The position numbers were made by a program, and so were the translations under genes. Shown here one piece after another: positions 1 through 6,097 of a stretch of DNA of 6,097 bases. The first letter of the stretch is position 1, and each line of letters begins with the position of its first letter. Source of the stretch: Armatimonadota bacterium (GTDB taxonomy: Bacteria; Armatimonadota; SYMT01); contig JAJFMS010000240.1 in NCBI GenBank assembly GCA_020696885.1, positions 1 to 6,097 of the forward strand, read 5' to 3'. The notes below the pieces were generated by a model that searched no databases, was not told the origin of the DNA, and worked only from the letters and a program-made list of their open reading frames with translations.

Positions 1-1
1 C

Positions 2-2947
2 ACGATCCATCGCATCGGGCAGCTCCTCACCGGAGAGCTGGACTTGCAGCCGCTCCTCCAGATCCTCACGGACGAGGCGACGGTGCTGGCCGGCGCGGAG
101 TTCGGCGCCTTCTTCTACACCGTGCCGGATGAGCAGGAAGAGGGCTTCGAGCCGTTCACCATCTCCGCGGCCCACCCGGAGCGGTTCACCCAGTTCGCGA
201 TGCCCCGCATGACCGACCTCTTCGGTCCGACACTCCGCGGAGAAGGCGTGATCCGGCTCCAGGACGTTACCCAGGATCCGCGTTACGGCCACAACCCGCC
301 GCACTACGGTATTCCCGCGGGTCATCCGCCCGTCCGCAGCTACCTGTCGGTACCGGTGGTCTCCCGCTCTGGAGACGTGCTCGGTGCGCTATTCTTCGGG
401 CACCGGGAAAGCGGCATGTTCACCGCGCGCCAGGGGAGCGTGCTGCAGGGCATCGCCGCGCAGGCCGCCATCGCGCTGGACAATGCCCGGCTCTATCAGC
501 AAGCGCGGCGTGCCGAAGAGGCGCTCCGGGAGAAGGTGACCATCCTCGGGGCGATCACGAACGAGACCCCGGACGCTATCTACGTCAAAGACCGGGACGG
601 CCGGTATCTGATGATGAATCCGGCCGGAGCCCGGATCCTGGGACGTCCCGTGGACGAGGTGCTCGGTCGGTCGGACTTCGAGCTGTTCTCCCCCGAAGCC
701 GCCGCGCAGGTCACCGCGAGCGACCAACCGGTCTTGCTGAACGGCGAGCATGTGAGCTATGTCGCCCGGTTGACCACTCCCGTGGGGCCGATCTCCGCGC
801 TCACCGTCAAGGTACCCTACCGCGACGGCGACGGCCGCGTGATCGGCGTGATCGGCATCTCCCGCGACATCAGCGAGCGCGCCGCGGCCGAGGAAGCGCT
901 GAAAGCAAGCGAGGTGCGGTTCCGCGCGATCTTCGATCAGGCGGGCATCGGCATCTCACTGGTGGACGCCCAGGGCAGTGTAGTGCAGGCGAACGCGGCG
1001 CTCCAGCGGATGCTGGGCTACTCGTTCGAGGAGCTGGCGGGGAGGCAGCTCCGGGAGTTCACGTACCCGGAAGATGCCGGCATTGGCTGGGAATACTTCC
1101 AGGAGATGCGCGCGGGGCTCCGGGACGAATACCACGTCGAGAAGCGGTACGTACGCAAAGACGGAAGGCTCGTCTGCGGCCAGCTCACCGTCACGGCCGT
1201 GCGCGATGCCCACGGCGAGCTCCAGTTCGCCGTGGGGATGGTCGAGGACGTCACCATCCGCAAGCGCGCCGAGCAGCGAAACGCGGAGTTCGGGGTGCTG
1301 GGTCAGCGCCTGAACGCCGCTTCCACGCCGCGGCAGGCCGCCGAGATCGTCCTGGACGCCGCGGATCGGCTGCTCCGCTGGGATTGCTGCTGGCTGGAGC
1401 TGTTCGCCGCGGGCCGCAAGAACGCTACGGTCATGCTCTCCATGGACCTCGTGGACGGCGTCCGATCCGACGTGACCGATCTCCACGCGGGCCAGCGGAT
1501 CAGCGGGCTGACGCTGCGAGCGGTGGAGCGGGGTGGATTGCTGATCTTGAGAACGCCGGAGACGATGCCGGCGCCCGCACAGCCCGGCCATGTCTTCTTC
1601 GGGGTGCCGCGACCTTCCGCGTCGTTGATGTGCGTGCCGATCCGCACCGGGGACCGGTTCCTGGGCGCGCTTTCCATCCAGAGCTATTCGTTCGACGCCT
1701 ACACCCAGGAGGACGTGGAGACCCTGCAGGCGCTGGCGGACTACTGCACCGGCGCCTTCGAGCGGACGCAGGCGGAGTCCGCCCGGCGCCTCCTCCAGGA
1801 GCAGTTGATCCAGGCGCAGAAGATGGAGGCGGTGGGCCGCCTGGCCGGCGGCGTGGCCCACGACTTCAACAACATGCTCGGGGTGATCACCGGCTATTGC
1901 GAGCTCCTCCTGGATCAGCCCACCCTCCCGGAAACCGTCCGGAAACCGCTGGGAGAGGTGAAGAAGGCCGGGGAGCGTGCCGCCTCCCTCACCCGGCAGT
2001 TGCTGGCGTTCAGCCGCAAGCAGATGATCCAGCCGCAGGTGCTGGACCTGCGCGCGGTGGTGACCAGCATGGATCAGATGCTCCACCGGCTGATCGGCGA
2101 GGACATCCAGTTGATCACCCGTCTTCCGAGGGTGCTGGGCTCCGTGATGGCGGACCCGGGACAGGTGGAACAGGTGTTGATGAACCTGGTGCTGAACGCG
2201 CGCGACGCCATGCCCCAGGGAGGCACGCTGACGCTGGAGCTGGCAGAGGTAACGCTGGACCAGCCCCCCTCCACTCCTGACGGGCTGACTCCGGGCCGCT
2301 ATGTCTGCCTGACCGTGGCCGATACCGGCTGCGGTATGGACGAAGAGACCCTGCCACACCTGTTCGAGCCGTTCTACACCACCAAGGAGGTGGGTAAAGG
2401 CACCGGTCTCGGCCTGGCCACGGTGTACGGGATCGTGCGTCAGAGCGACGGTTACGTAGCGGTCGATAGTGCTCCGGGGCAAGGGGCTACCTTCCGCATC
2501 TATCTGCCACGGCTCGAGGATCCGGAGCCCGCCACAGTACCCACTGCGGCGCCTGGCGGAGCTCCGCGGGGGAGTGAGACGATCCTGGTGGCGGAGGACG
2601 AAGAGATGCTCCGCCGGCTGGTGTGCACACTGCTGCGAGCGGGTGGGTACCAGGTGCTGGAAGCCGGCAGTGCGGAGGAAGCGCTCGCCCAGTGCAGCCG
2701 TCACGCAAGCCCGATCCACCTGCTGCTCACGGACGTGGTGATGCCGGGAGGCAGCGGGCGAGACCTGGCCGTGAACGCGCTGGCCCGCCACCCCGGGATG
2801 AAGGTCATCTACATGTCCGGCTACACAGACGACGCGGTGGTCCGGCATGGGATCTCGTCCGCGGAGGTGCATTTCTTGCAGAAGCCGTTCACCGCAGCCG
2901 ACCTCGCGCAGGAGGTGCGGCGAGTTCTGGATGGTCGCGGGGAGTGA
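2..2947 (+). CDS. Soluble hybrid sensor histidine kinase (GAF-PAS-PAS-GAF-HisKA-HATPase-REC), 5' partial
   Basis: Autophosphorylating sensor kinase with a fused receiver, probably the cytoplasmic input and hub of a phosphorelay. The frame is open from base 2, and the residues before the TTG at 44 (RIGQLLTGELD) already match the start of a GAF domain, so the true start lies before the window. Counting from base 2 (981 residues visible): GAF about 1-165, PAS 180-297, PAS 304-423, GAF 428-590, HisKA 601-672 with H620 in GGVAHDFNN, HATPase 712-837 with N732 (N-box), D774 in DTGCGMD and GKGTGLG at 798-804, REC 859-979 with E865/D866, phospho-acceptor D911 in LLLTDVVMPG, S939 and K961. All catalytic residues are present. 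No membrane segment is visible, and helical linkers (AAAEEALKASE, RKRAEQ) join the sensors. The receiver resembles CckA-type C-terminal receivers. No DNA-binding output is fused, so a separate phosphotransfer protein or regulator is expected. The ligand is unknown. Domain calls are confident; edges are approximate. Confidence 0.95.
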   Translation, partial: TIHRIGQLLTGELDLQPLLQILTDEATVLAGAEFGAFFYTVPDEQEEGFEPFTISAAHPERFTQFAMPRMTDLFGPTLRGEGVIRLQDVTQDPRYGHNPPHYGIPAGHPPVRSYLSVPVVSRSGDVLGALFFGHRESGMFTARQGSVLQGIAAQAAIALDNARLYQQARRAEEALREKVTILGAITNETPDAIYVKDRDGRYLMMNPAGARILGRPVDEVLGRSDFELFSPEAAAQVTASDQPVLLNGEHVSYVARLTTPVGPISALTVKVPYRDGDGRVIGVIGISRDISERAAAEEALKASEVRFRAIFDQAGIGISLVDAQGSVVQANAALQRMLGYSFEELAGRQLREFTYPEDAGIGWEYFQEMRAGLRDEYHVEKRYVRKDGRLVCGQLTVTAVRDAHGELQFAVGMVEDVTIRKRAEQRNAEFGVLGQRLNAASTPRQAAEIVLDAADRLLRWDCCWLELFAAGRKNATVMLSMDLVDGVRSDVTDLHAGQRISGLTLRAVERGGLLILRTPETMPAPAQPGHVFFGVPRPSASLMCVPIRTGDRFLGALSIQSYSFDAYTQEDVETLQALADYCTGAFERTQAESARRLLQEQLIQAQKMEAVGRLAGGVAHDFNNMLGVITGYCELLLDQPTLPETVRKPLGEVKKAGERAASLTRQLLAFSRKQMIQPQVLDLRAVVTSMDQMLHRLIGEDIQLITRLPRVLGSVMADPGQVEQVLMNLVLNARDAMPQGGTLTLELAEVTLDQPPSTPDGLTPGRYVCLTVADTGCGMDEETLPHLFEPFYTTKEVGKGTGLGLATVYGIVRQSDGYVAVDSAPGQGATFRIYLPRLEDPEPATVPTAAPGGAPRGSETILVAEDEEMLRRLVCTLLRAGGYQVLEAGSAEEALAQCSRHASPIHLLLTDVVMPGGSGRDLAVNALARHPGMKVIYMSGYTDDAVVRHGISSAEVHFLQKPFTAADLAQEVRRVLDGRGE

Positions 2948-2950
2948 AGC

Positions 2951-2984
2951 TGGAGTGGTGGAGTGGTGGAGTGGTGGAGTGGTG
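2951..2984. repeat. 8-bp tandem repeat (GGAGTGGT), four copies
   Basis: Four exact copies of GGAGTGGT occupy 2952-2983, and the 8-bp period extends one base on each side. The array begins four bases after the kinase stop codon, so it lies in the kinase transcript's 3' untranslated region. The last copy runs into GTGGTGAGCACCAC (2979-2992), which can form a 5-bp hairpin with a four-base loop. No T-tract follows, so this is not a convincing terminator. Copy number may vary by slippage. Confidence 0.9.
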
Positions 2985-3023
2985 AGCACCACGTCCAGAA
3001 CGCTTCGGCGGCCCCAGACGCGG

Positions 3024-3058
3024 AAAAGGCCGGGCGGGAGCTGTTTCCCGTCCGGCCT
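3024..3058 (-). terminator. Rho-independent terminator of the exported-protein gene
   Basis: A 13-bp stem (3027-3039 with 3046-3058, one G:U pair) closes a six-base loop. Read on the minus strand, the GC-rich hairpin is followed by TTTT (3027-3024), and it starts about 20 bases after the stop codon of the minus-strand gene. Read on the plus strand the hairpin is followed by only CTCC, so its use as a terminator for the converging kinase gene is uncertain. Confidence 0.85.
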
Positions 3059-3079
3059 CTCCACGTTACGCGACCGTAG

Positions 3080-4096
3080 CTATTTCGCGGCGCGGCGAGC
3101 GCGGACGCGCATGGTCGACTGCCGTCGTCCGGCCACCTGCTGCTTGGCGGGCCGGGCCGCAACGGCCGGCTGCTGGATGTAGACCGGCTTCTCGACGATC
3201 TTCTCCACCACCTTCTCGACGATCACCGGCTTCTCGACGATCTTCTCGACCTCCACCGGAACCTCGATGGTCCGCTCGATCTTGACGATCTGAACGTCCG
3301 CCCCAGCTTCCATCGGGAAGCGGGCGCGCTCTTCGGCCAGGTACTGCTCGATCAGCTCGGAGTTACTGGCGACCGACGTGCCGGTCTCGGCCATCTGCAG
3401 CCGGAGGGCCGCCGAAAGGGTCTTGCGATTCAGATCCACGTCGCGGTCCAGCGTGCGGAGCAGGGACAGGTGGTCCATCGTGGCCGTGGCGCCCCACAGG
3501 AGCATGGTGCGCACGGTGGAGCTGCGGGACTCGCGGCGCATCTTCATCGCCTCGTCCAGCATCTTCTCGTGCATCGCAATCTGCTGGTCGATGCTGGCTG
3601 CCGGCTCCGTGTCCGCCACCGAGACGGTGGTGGGAGCCGTCGGCACCGTGTAGCCCCGCTGGGACAGCCAGGACGAGCCGAAGTCTGCCAGATGGGAGTG
3701 GTGCATCGCCATGTGCTGGTAGACCGAGTTGATGTTCTCATACCCGGCGGTCTGCGCCCGCGGGGCCAGCGCGTTTAGAGTAGCAATCTCCATCTGCTGC
3801 TTGGCCACGATGTCGCTGACCTGCTGCGCCACGGTGCGCTCGTCCTGGAGCTCCGGGAACAGCACGTCTCGGGACCAGAGCCGCTCTCCGGCGTGGATCG
3901 AGACCCCGGTGTAGGGATCACGGATGTTGGCGTCCGGGTTGCGGTACCAGTTCCGCAGCACGGTGGCATCCACCGGCTGGTCCGTGGAGATGGTGGAGCC
4001 AGAATAGCTGGTATGGTTCTTGGCATGGTCTGCGTATGCCGCGCCGCTGGCTACCAGCGAGCTTGCGACACACAGGGCGAGTGCGGGAAACTTCAT
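3080..4096 (-). CDS. Exported protein of unknown function with a His/Glu-bearing helical region and a VEKPV-repeat tail
   Basis: I do not recognise the family. The start is the second of two adjacent ATGs: 4096 puts GGAGG (4104-4108) 7 bases upstream, against 4 bases for the ATG at 4099. The 338-residue product begins with a clear signal peptide (MKFPALALCVASSLVASGAAYA, cleavage after A22), so it should be periplasmic or surface-located. Residues 23-80 are a polar segment with PDANIRDPYTG. Residues 82-220 read as four amphipathic helices, with possible metal ligands E103 (first), H128/H132/H133/H135 (second), H176/E177 (third) and D208/H209 (fourth). This arrangement recalls ferritin-like bundles of the DUF2202/DUF4142 sort, which is inference only. 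Residues 273-305 are a Val/Glu/Lys/Pro periodic segment (EVPVEVEKIVEKPV and onward), followed by an Ala/Gln/Arg-rich basic tail ending RARRAAK. The gene stands alone, with its own leader and terminator, and converges on the kinase. Confidence 0.85.
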   Translation of the reverse strand: MKFPALALCVASSLVASGAAYADHAKNHTSYSGSTISTDQPVDATVLRNWYRNPDANIRDPYTGVSIHAGERLWSRDVLFPELQDERTVAQQVSDIVAKQQMEIATLNALAPRAQTAGYENINSVYQHMAMHHSHLADFGSSWLSQRGYTVPTAPTTVSVADTEPAASIDQQIAMHEKMLDEAMKMRRESRSSTVRTMLLWGATATMDHLSLLRTLDRDVDLNRKTLSAALRLQMAETGTSVASNSELIEQYLAEERARFPMEAGADVQIVKIERTIEVPVEVEKIVEKPVIVEKVVEKIVEKPVYIQQPAVAARPAKQQVAGRRQSTMRVRARRAAK

Positions 4097-4102
4097 CATT
4101 CG

Positions 4103-4108
4103 TCCTCC
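4103..4108 (-). promoter_or_regulatory. Ribosome binding site deciding the exported-protein start
   Basis: GGAGGA on the minus strand precedes the tandem ATGATG. GGAGG lies 4 bases before the first ATG (4099) and 7 before the second (4096); the second spacing is closer to the usual optimum. An ATG at 4126 in the same frame lies upstream of this site, has no comparable Shine-Dalgarno, and would spoil the signal peptide, so it is not used. Confidence 0.75.
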
Positions 4109-4142
4109 GGCGTAACGTGCCGTCATCTTGCTGCGTCAAGCG

Positions 4143-4223
4143 GAAAGCCCACTATCACGGAGCCAAGGGGGACCCGCTCGTACGAGCGAGGGCCGGATGT
4201 TCGCTGATAGCAAAAGGGCTTTC
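4143..4223 (-). promoter_or_regulatory. Nested inverted repeat in the leader of the exported-protein gene
   Basis: Outer arms GAAAGCCC (4143-4150) and GGGCTTTC (4216-4223) pair perfectly. Inside them CTATCA (4152-4157) pairs with TGATAG (4205-4210), across an asymmetric internal loop of one base against CAAAA. In the centre lies the perfect 14-bp palindrome CGCTCGTACGAGCG (4175-4188). The structure sits about 35 bases upstream of the Shine-Dalgarno. It could be a folded 5' untranslated region or a protein-binding operator (the palindrome). The pairing is seen directly; the regulatory role is inferred. Confidence 0.5.
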
Positions 4224-4232
4224 TACCGCCGC

Positions 4233-4259
4233 GATTTACCGCACGGAGGGGAAAGTCAA
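4233..4259 (-). promoter_or_regulatory. Weak sigma-70-like promoter candidate for the exported-protein gene
   Basis: On the minus strand TTGACT (4259-4254) and TAAATC (4238-4233) are separated by 15 bases, shorter than the usual 16-18. Transcription from here would begin near 4226, just at the edge of the nested inverted repeat, giving a structured leader of about 130 bases. The short spacing and poor -10 keep confidence low. Confidence 0.25.
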
Positions 4260-4317
4260 ACTCAGAGATCGGTGAGGCCGGAGGCGCCACACTGCTCGAT
4301 GGCCGGGATTGGTACGC

Positions 4318-4359
4318 AAACAACCGGCTGCGAACGCTGTGAGCGTTCGCAGCCGGTTG
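4318..4359 (-). terminator. Perfect 18-bp hairpin terminator after dapL
   Basis: Bases 4321-4338 pair without mismatch to 4342-4359 around a three-base loop. Read on the minus strand the hairpin begins 31 bases past the dapL stop, and its end runs GGTTG then TTTG, a short interrupted T-tract. It separates dapL from the exported-protein gene. An 18-bp perfect stem is longer than a typical terminator, but position and polarity fit that role. Confidence 0.75.
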
Positions 4360-4390
4360 GTTCCGAAGCGTCTTATCCCGGCGAAGCCGG

Positions 4391-5626
4391 TTAGAGTGTC
4401 AGGCGCGTGCGGATCCGCTCCACGGCTTCCTCGGTCTGCTCGCGGTTGCCGAAGGCAGTGAGGCGGAAGTAGCCTTCGCCGCTGGGCCCGAAGCCGGAGC
4501 CGGGGGTGCCCACCACGTTCGCCTCGCCCAGCAGCTTGTCGAAGAACTGCCAGGAGGTGAGCCCGGACGGCGTCTTCAGCCAGATGTACGGGGCGTTGCG
4601 GCCGCCATAGGGGGTAAGGCCCACGCTCTCCAGGCCCACGCGGATGATCTCCGCGTTGCCCATGTAGTAGTCGATCTGGTCCTGGATCTGCTGCCGGCCA
4701 GCTTCCGTGTACACCGCGGCCGCGGCCGCCTGCACGATGTAGGGCGCGCCGTTGAACTTGGTGCTCTGGCGCCGCATCCAGAGCGGGTTGAGGCTAACGG
4801 AGTTGCCGTCCGCGTCCCGGGCGGTCACCTCTTTCGGGACCACCGTAAACGCGCACCGGGTACCGGTGAACCCCGCGGTTTTGGAGAAGCTGCGGAACTC
4901 GATCGCCACCTCCCGCGCGCCTTCCACCTCGTAGATGGAGTGCGGGATCTCGGGATCCCGGATGTAGGCCTCGTAGGCCGCATCGTAGAGGATGATTGCG
5001 CCGGTTTCCCGGGCGTAGTCCACCCAGCGCTGCAGCGCCTGGCGCGTGATGACCGCGCCGGTGGGGTTGTTCGGGTAGCAGAGGTAGATCAGGTCGACCT
5101 TCGTCTCCGGCAGCGCCGGCTCGAACCCGTTCTCCTCGGTGCAGGGCAGGTAGACGAAGCGGTCGTAGCGGCCTTCCTCGGTCGGGTTGCCCGCCCGGCC
5201 CGCCATGACGTTGCTGTCCACGTAAACCGGATAGACCGGATCGGTCAGCGCCACCACCGAGTCCGTGGAGAAGATCTCCTGGATGTTGGCGGTGTCGCTC
5301 TTGGCGCCGTCGCTGATGAAGATCTCGTCCACGCCGATCTGCACGCCCCGCGCGGCGTAGTCGTGCTCCGAGATCAGGCGGGCGAGGAACTCGTAGCCGG
5401 TCTCCGGCCCGTACCCCTTGAAGCTCCCGGCGCTGCCCATCTCGTCCACCGCGCCATGGAGGGCCTCCACGATCGCCGGCGCCAGGGGCCGCGTTACGTC
5501 GCCGATGCCGAGGCGGATCACCTTCGCGTCCGGGTTGGCCTCCTGGAACGTCCGCACGCGGCGGGCGATCTCGGTGAACAGGTAGCTGCTCTTCAGCTTG
5601 AGGTAGTTCTGGTTAACGGTGGCCAA
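4391..5626 (-). CDS. dapL: LL-diaminopimelate aminotransferase
   Basis: PLP-dependent class I/II aminotransferase. It converts L-tetrahydrodipicolinate to LL-2,6-diaminopimelate in one step with glutamate as amino donor, bypassing the acylated DapD/DapC/DapE route to lysine and meso-diaminopimelate for peptidoglycan. It is a cytosolic dimer in the known family. The 411-residue length is normal and the frame is intact. Family marks visible: [13 protein letters not shown] at the N-terminus, [10 protein letters not shown] at 39-48, [10 protein letters not shown] at 69-78, [12 protein letters not shown] at 105-116, DPVYPVY at 129-135, YPNNPTG at 184-190 (N187), D215 in LYDAAYEA, the Schiff-base lysine K249 in [14 protein letters not shown], and R388 in [11 protein letters not shown], which binds a substrate carboxylate. 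The start is TTG at 5626, with AGGAG eight bases upstream and no better in-frame ATG. It has its own terminator, and no other lysine gene is complete in the window. Confidence 0.97.
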   Translation of the reverse strand: MATVNQNYLKLKSSYLFTEIARRVRTFQEANPDAKVIRLGIGDVTRPLAPAIVEALHGAVDEMGSAGSFKGYGPETGYEFLARLISEHDYAARGVQIGVDEIFISDGAKSDTANIQEIFSTDSVVALTDPVYPVYVDSNVMAGRAGNPTEEGRYDRFVYLPCTEENGFEPALPETKVDLIYLCYPNNPTGAVITRQALQRWVDYARETGAIILYDAAYEAYIRDPEIPHSIYEVEGAREVAIEFRSFSKTAGFTGTRCAFTVVPKEVTARDADGNSVSLNPLWMRRQSTKFNGAPYIVQAAAAAVYTEAGRQQIQDQIDYYMGNAEIIRVGLESVGLTPYGGRNAPYIWLKTPSGLTSWQFFDKLLGEANVVGTPGSGFGPSGEGYFRLTAFGNREQTEEAVERIRTRLTL

Positions 5627-5634
5627 GATGGGGT

Positions 5635-5640
5635 CTCCTC
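5635..5640 (-). promoter_or_regulatory. Ribosome binding site supporting the TTG start of dapL
   Basis: Minus-strand GAGGAG lies eight bases before the TTG at 5626, a good Shine-Dalgarno spacing. The product from this TTG begins [17 protein letters not shown], the expected DapL N-terminus, so the non-ATG start is well supported. Confidence 0.75.
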
Positions 5641-5682
5641 GCGGGGAACGATGCGTCCGGCTGCAGGTGAAACGGCTGGATT

Positions 5683-5688
5683 ATTCTA
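5683..5688 (-). promoter_or_regulatory. Candidate -10 element for dapL
   Basis: TAGAAT (5688-5683 on the minus strand) lies in a short AT-rich patch in otherwise GC-rich DNA, 56 bases upstream of the dapL start codon. It differs from TATAAT at one base. No convincing -35 hexamer is seen 16-18 bases further upstream, so this is a half-supported promoter. Confidence 0.4.
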
Positions 5689-5774
5689 TCCGCCTCGCCC
5701 GGGATGCTCGTAGCCGAACCGCCGACGCTGGTAGAGTCGGGTGTGATTGCGAGATGCAGGTGGTTCGTGGACCA

Positions 5775-5929
5775 TTGCTTCGTAGGGGCATCCGCCGTGA
5801 TTGCCCTACAAGCGAGGACCGCGTAGGCGCGCGCAAAGCCGTACCGGGTCCCATGGCTGGATGCGGCTCTGCCGGCGCTGAAAGGAGGTCGGGGACAGGG
5901 CAAACACGGCGGATGCCCCTACGAAGCAA
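5775..5929. repeat. 155-bp inverted-repeat element (BIME- or MITE-like)
   Basis: The ends 5775-5799 and 5905-5929 are perfect 25-bp reverse complements. After one mismatch (5800/5904), seven more pairs extend the arms to 5807 and 5897, giving 32 of 33 matched bases. Each arm also contains its own small hairpin: in the left arm GTAGGGGCA (5782-5790) pairs with TGCCCTAC (5802-5809), one G being bulged. The centre (about 89 bp) has no gene. No flanking target duplication is apparent. This resembles two REP-like units head to head, or a non-autonomous transposable element. No transposase or RAYT gene is visible in the window. Confidence 0.75.
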
Positions 5930-6004
5930 CGGGCAGTCCGGTTACCCAGTCGAGCAAGGGCAGCAGAAGCCGAGGGACTTCCGGCAACCGCGGTGTCTGT
6001 TCCT

Positions 6005-6051
6005 ACCGAACACCGAACACCGAACACCGAACACCGAACACCGAACACCGA
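6005..6051. repeat. 7-bp tandem repeat (CCGAACA), six full copies plus a partial
   Basis: Six exact CCGAACA units fill 6006-6047, and the 7-bp period covers 6005-6051. On the minus strand the unit is TGTTCGG. The array begins four bases after the stop codon of the putative minus-strand gene at the window end. A perfect short-unit array of this kind is prone to slippage and to assembly collapse, so the copy number given is that of this sequence only. Confidence 0.95.
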
Positions 6052-6055
6052 TCTT

Positions 6056-6097
6056 CTATTGCTTCCCCCAGGTCGGCTCCACTTCTTTGAAGTCGGC
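6056..6097 (-). CDS. C-terminal end of an unidentified minus-strand gene (partial)
   Basis: Reading in from the right edge on the minus strand gives 13 codons, ADFKEVEPTWGKQ, then TAG (6058-6056). The codons are GC-rich at third positions (10 of 13), as in the real genes here, and the residues look like an ordinary soluble protein tail. The opposite strand is also open but shows poorer codon use. Too short to name. If real, the gene ends about 430 bases upstream of dapL. Confidence 0.4.
   Translation of the reverse strand, partial: ADFKEVEPTWGKQ

Larger units (their letters stand above)
5627..6055. other. Gene-free region upstream of dapL, rich in repeats
   Basis: No open frame here looks like a gene: the minus-strand frames of 80-96 codons are Arg/Pro/Ser-rich and run through the repeats. 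The region holds the dapL leader and -10 candidate, an inverted-repeat element (5775-5929) and a heptamer array (6005-6051). In 5690-5774 and 5930-6004 I see nothing definable. Confidence 0.7.

Noticed and set aside
1384..2280. 298-codon plus-strand open frame inside the kinase gene
   Set aside because: It is an alternative frame of the kinase with a Gly/Ala/Arg/Pro-rich translation and no recognisable motif.
956..3064. 702-codon minus-strand open frame opposite the kinase
   Set aside because: It lies almost wholly antisense to a kinase with every catalytic motif. Its translation is a low-complexity His/Arg/Gln/Leu mix with no domain, and it runs through the tandem repeat and terminator. It is a high-GC shadow.
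4123..4394. Small open frames of 66-104 codons between the exported-protein gene and dapL
   Set aside because: They overlap the leader, palindrome and terminator, show no coding-like composition, and none has a convincing ribosome binding site.
4940..5713. 257-codon plus-strand open frame opposite dapL
   Set aside because: Antisense to a clearly conserved enzyme; the Val/Asp/Arg/Gly-rich translation is typical of a complementary-strand shadow.
5690..5774. Possible tRNA or small structured RNA, suggested by a GGTTCG stretch
   Set aside because: I could not find matching acceptor, anticodon and T arms; the motif alone is not enough.
5881..5888. Strong Shine-Dalgarno-like AAAGGAGG on the plus strand inside the inverted-repeat element
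   Set aside because: No start codon follows at a usable spacing and no plausible open frame begins there.
5613..6048. Minus-strand open frames of 80-96 codons in the region upstream of dapL
   Set aside because: They cross the inverted repeat and the heptamer array, have Arg/Pro/Ser-rich translations and no supported start. One overlaps the dapL start region.
2951..6051. CRISPR array suggested by the direct repeats
   Set aside because: The repeats are 7-8 bp and directly abutting, with no spacers of 25-40 bp and no cas genes.

Overview
This window looks like chromosomal DNA from a GC-rich Gram-negative-type bacterium. The coding regions use strongly GC-rich third positions, the lysine/peptidoglycan enzyme is the LL-diaminopimelate aminotransferase type (DapL), and the hybrid kinase ends in a CckA-like receiver. 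Short tandem repeats and a long inverted repeat lie between genes. Together these remind me of Gemmatimonadota (Longimicrobium-like), but no marker gene here settles the phylum.

Layout. Positions 2-2947 (+) hold a large soluble sensor hybrid histidine kinase whose N-terminus lies before the window (GAF-PAS-PAS-GAF-HisKA-HATPase-REC). It converges on a minus-strand gene (3080-4096) for an exported protein of unknown function, with a predicted four-helix His/Glu-bearing region and a C-terminal Val-Glu-Lys-Pro periodic tail. The gap between them (2948-3079) carries an 8-bp tandem array and a rho-independent terminator for the exported-protein gene. Upstream of that gene, 4097-4320 holds its ribosome binding site, a nested inverted repeat around a perfect 14-bp palindrome, and a weak promoter candidate. 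Next comes dapL (minus, 4391-5626), ended by a perfect 18-bp hairpin at 4321-4359 and starting at TTG behind a good Shine-Dalgarno. From 5627 to 6055 there is no gene: the stretch holds a candidate dapL -10 element, a 155-bp inverted-repeat (BIME/MITE-like) element and a heptamer tandem array. The last 42 bases probably hold the C-terminal end of another minus-strand gene.

How they relate. The three main genes do not look like one pathway. The kinase is a signalling protein with receiver output, the exported protein sits outside the cytoplasmic membrane, and DapL makes LL-diaminopimelate for lysine and peptidoglycan. Terminators and converging orientation separate them into independent transcription units. 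I see no clear new multi-gene system. The least explained items are the exported protein with its structured leader, and the repeat-rich intergenic DNA, in which both tandem arrays lie within a few bases after a stop codon.
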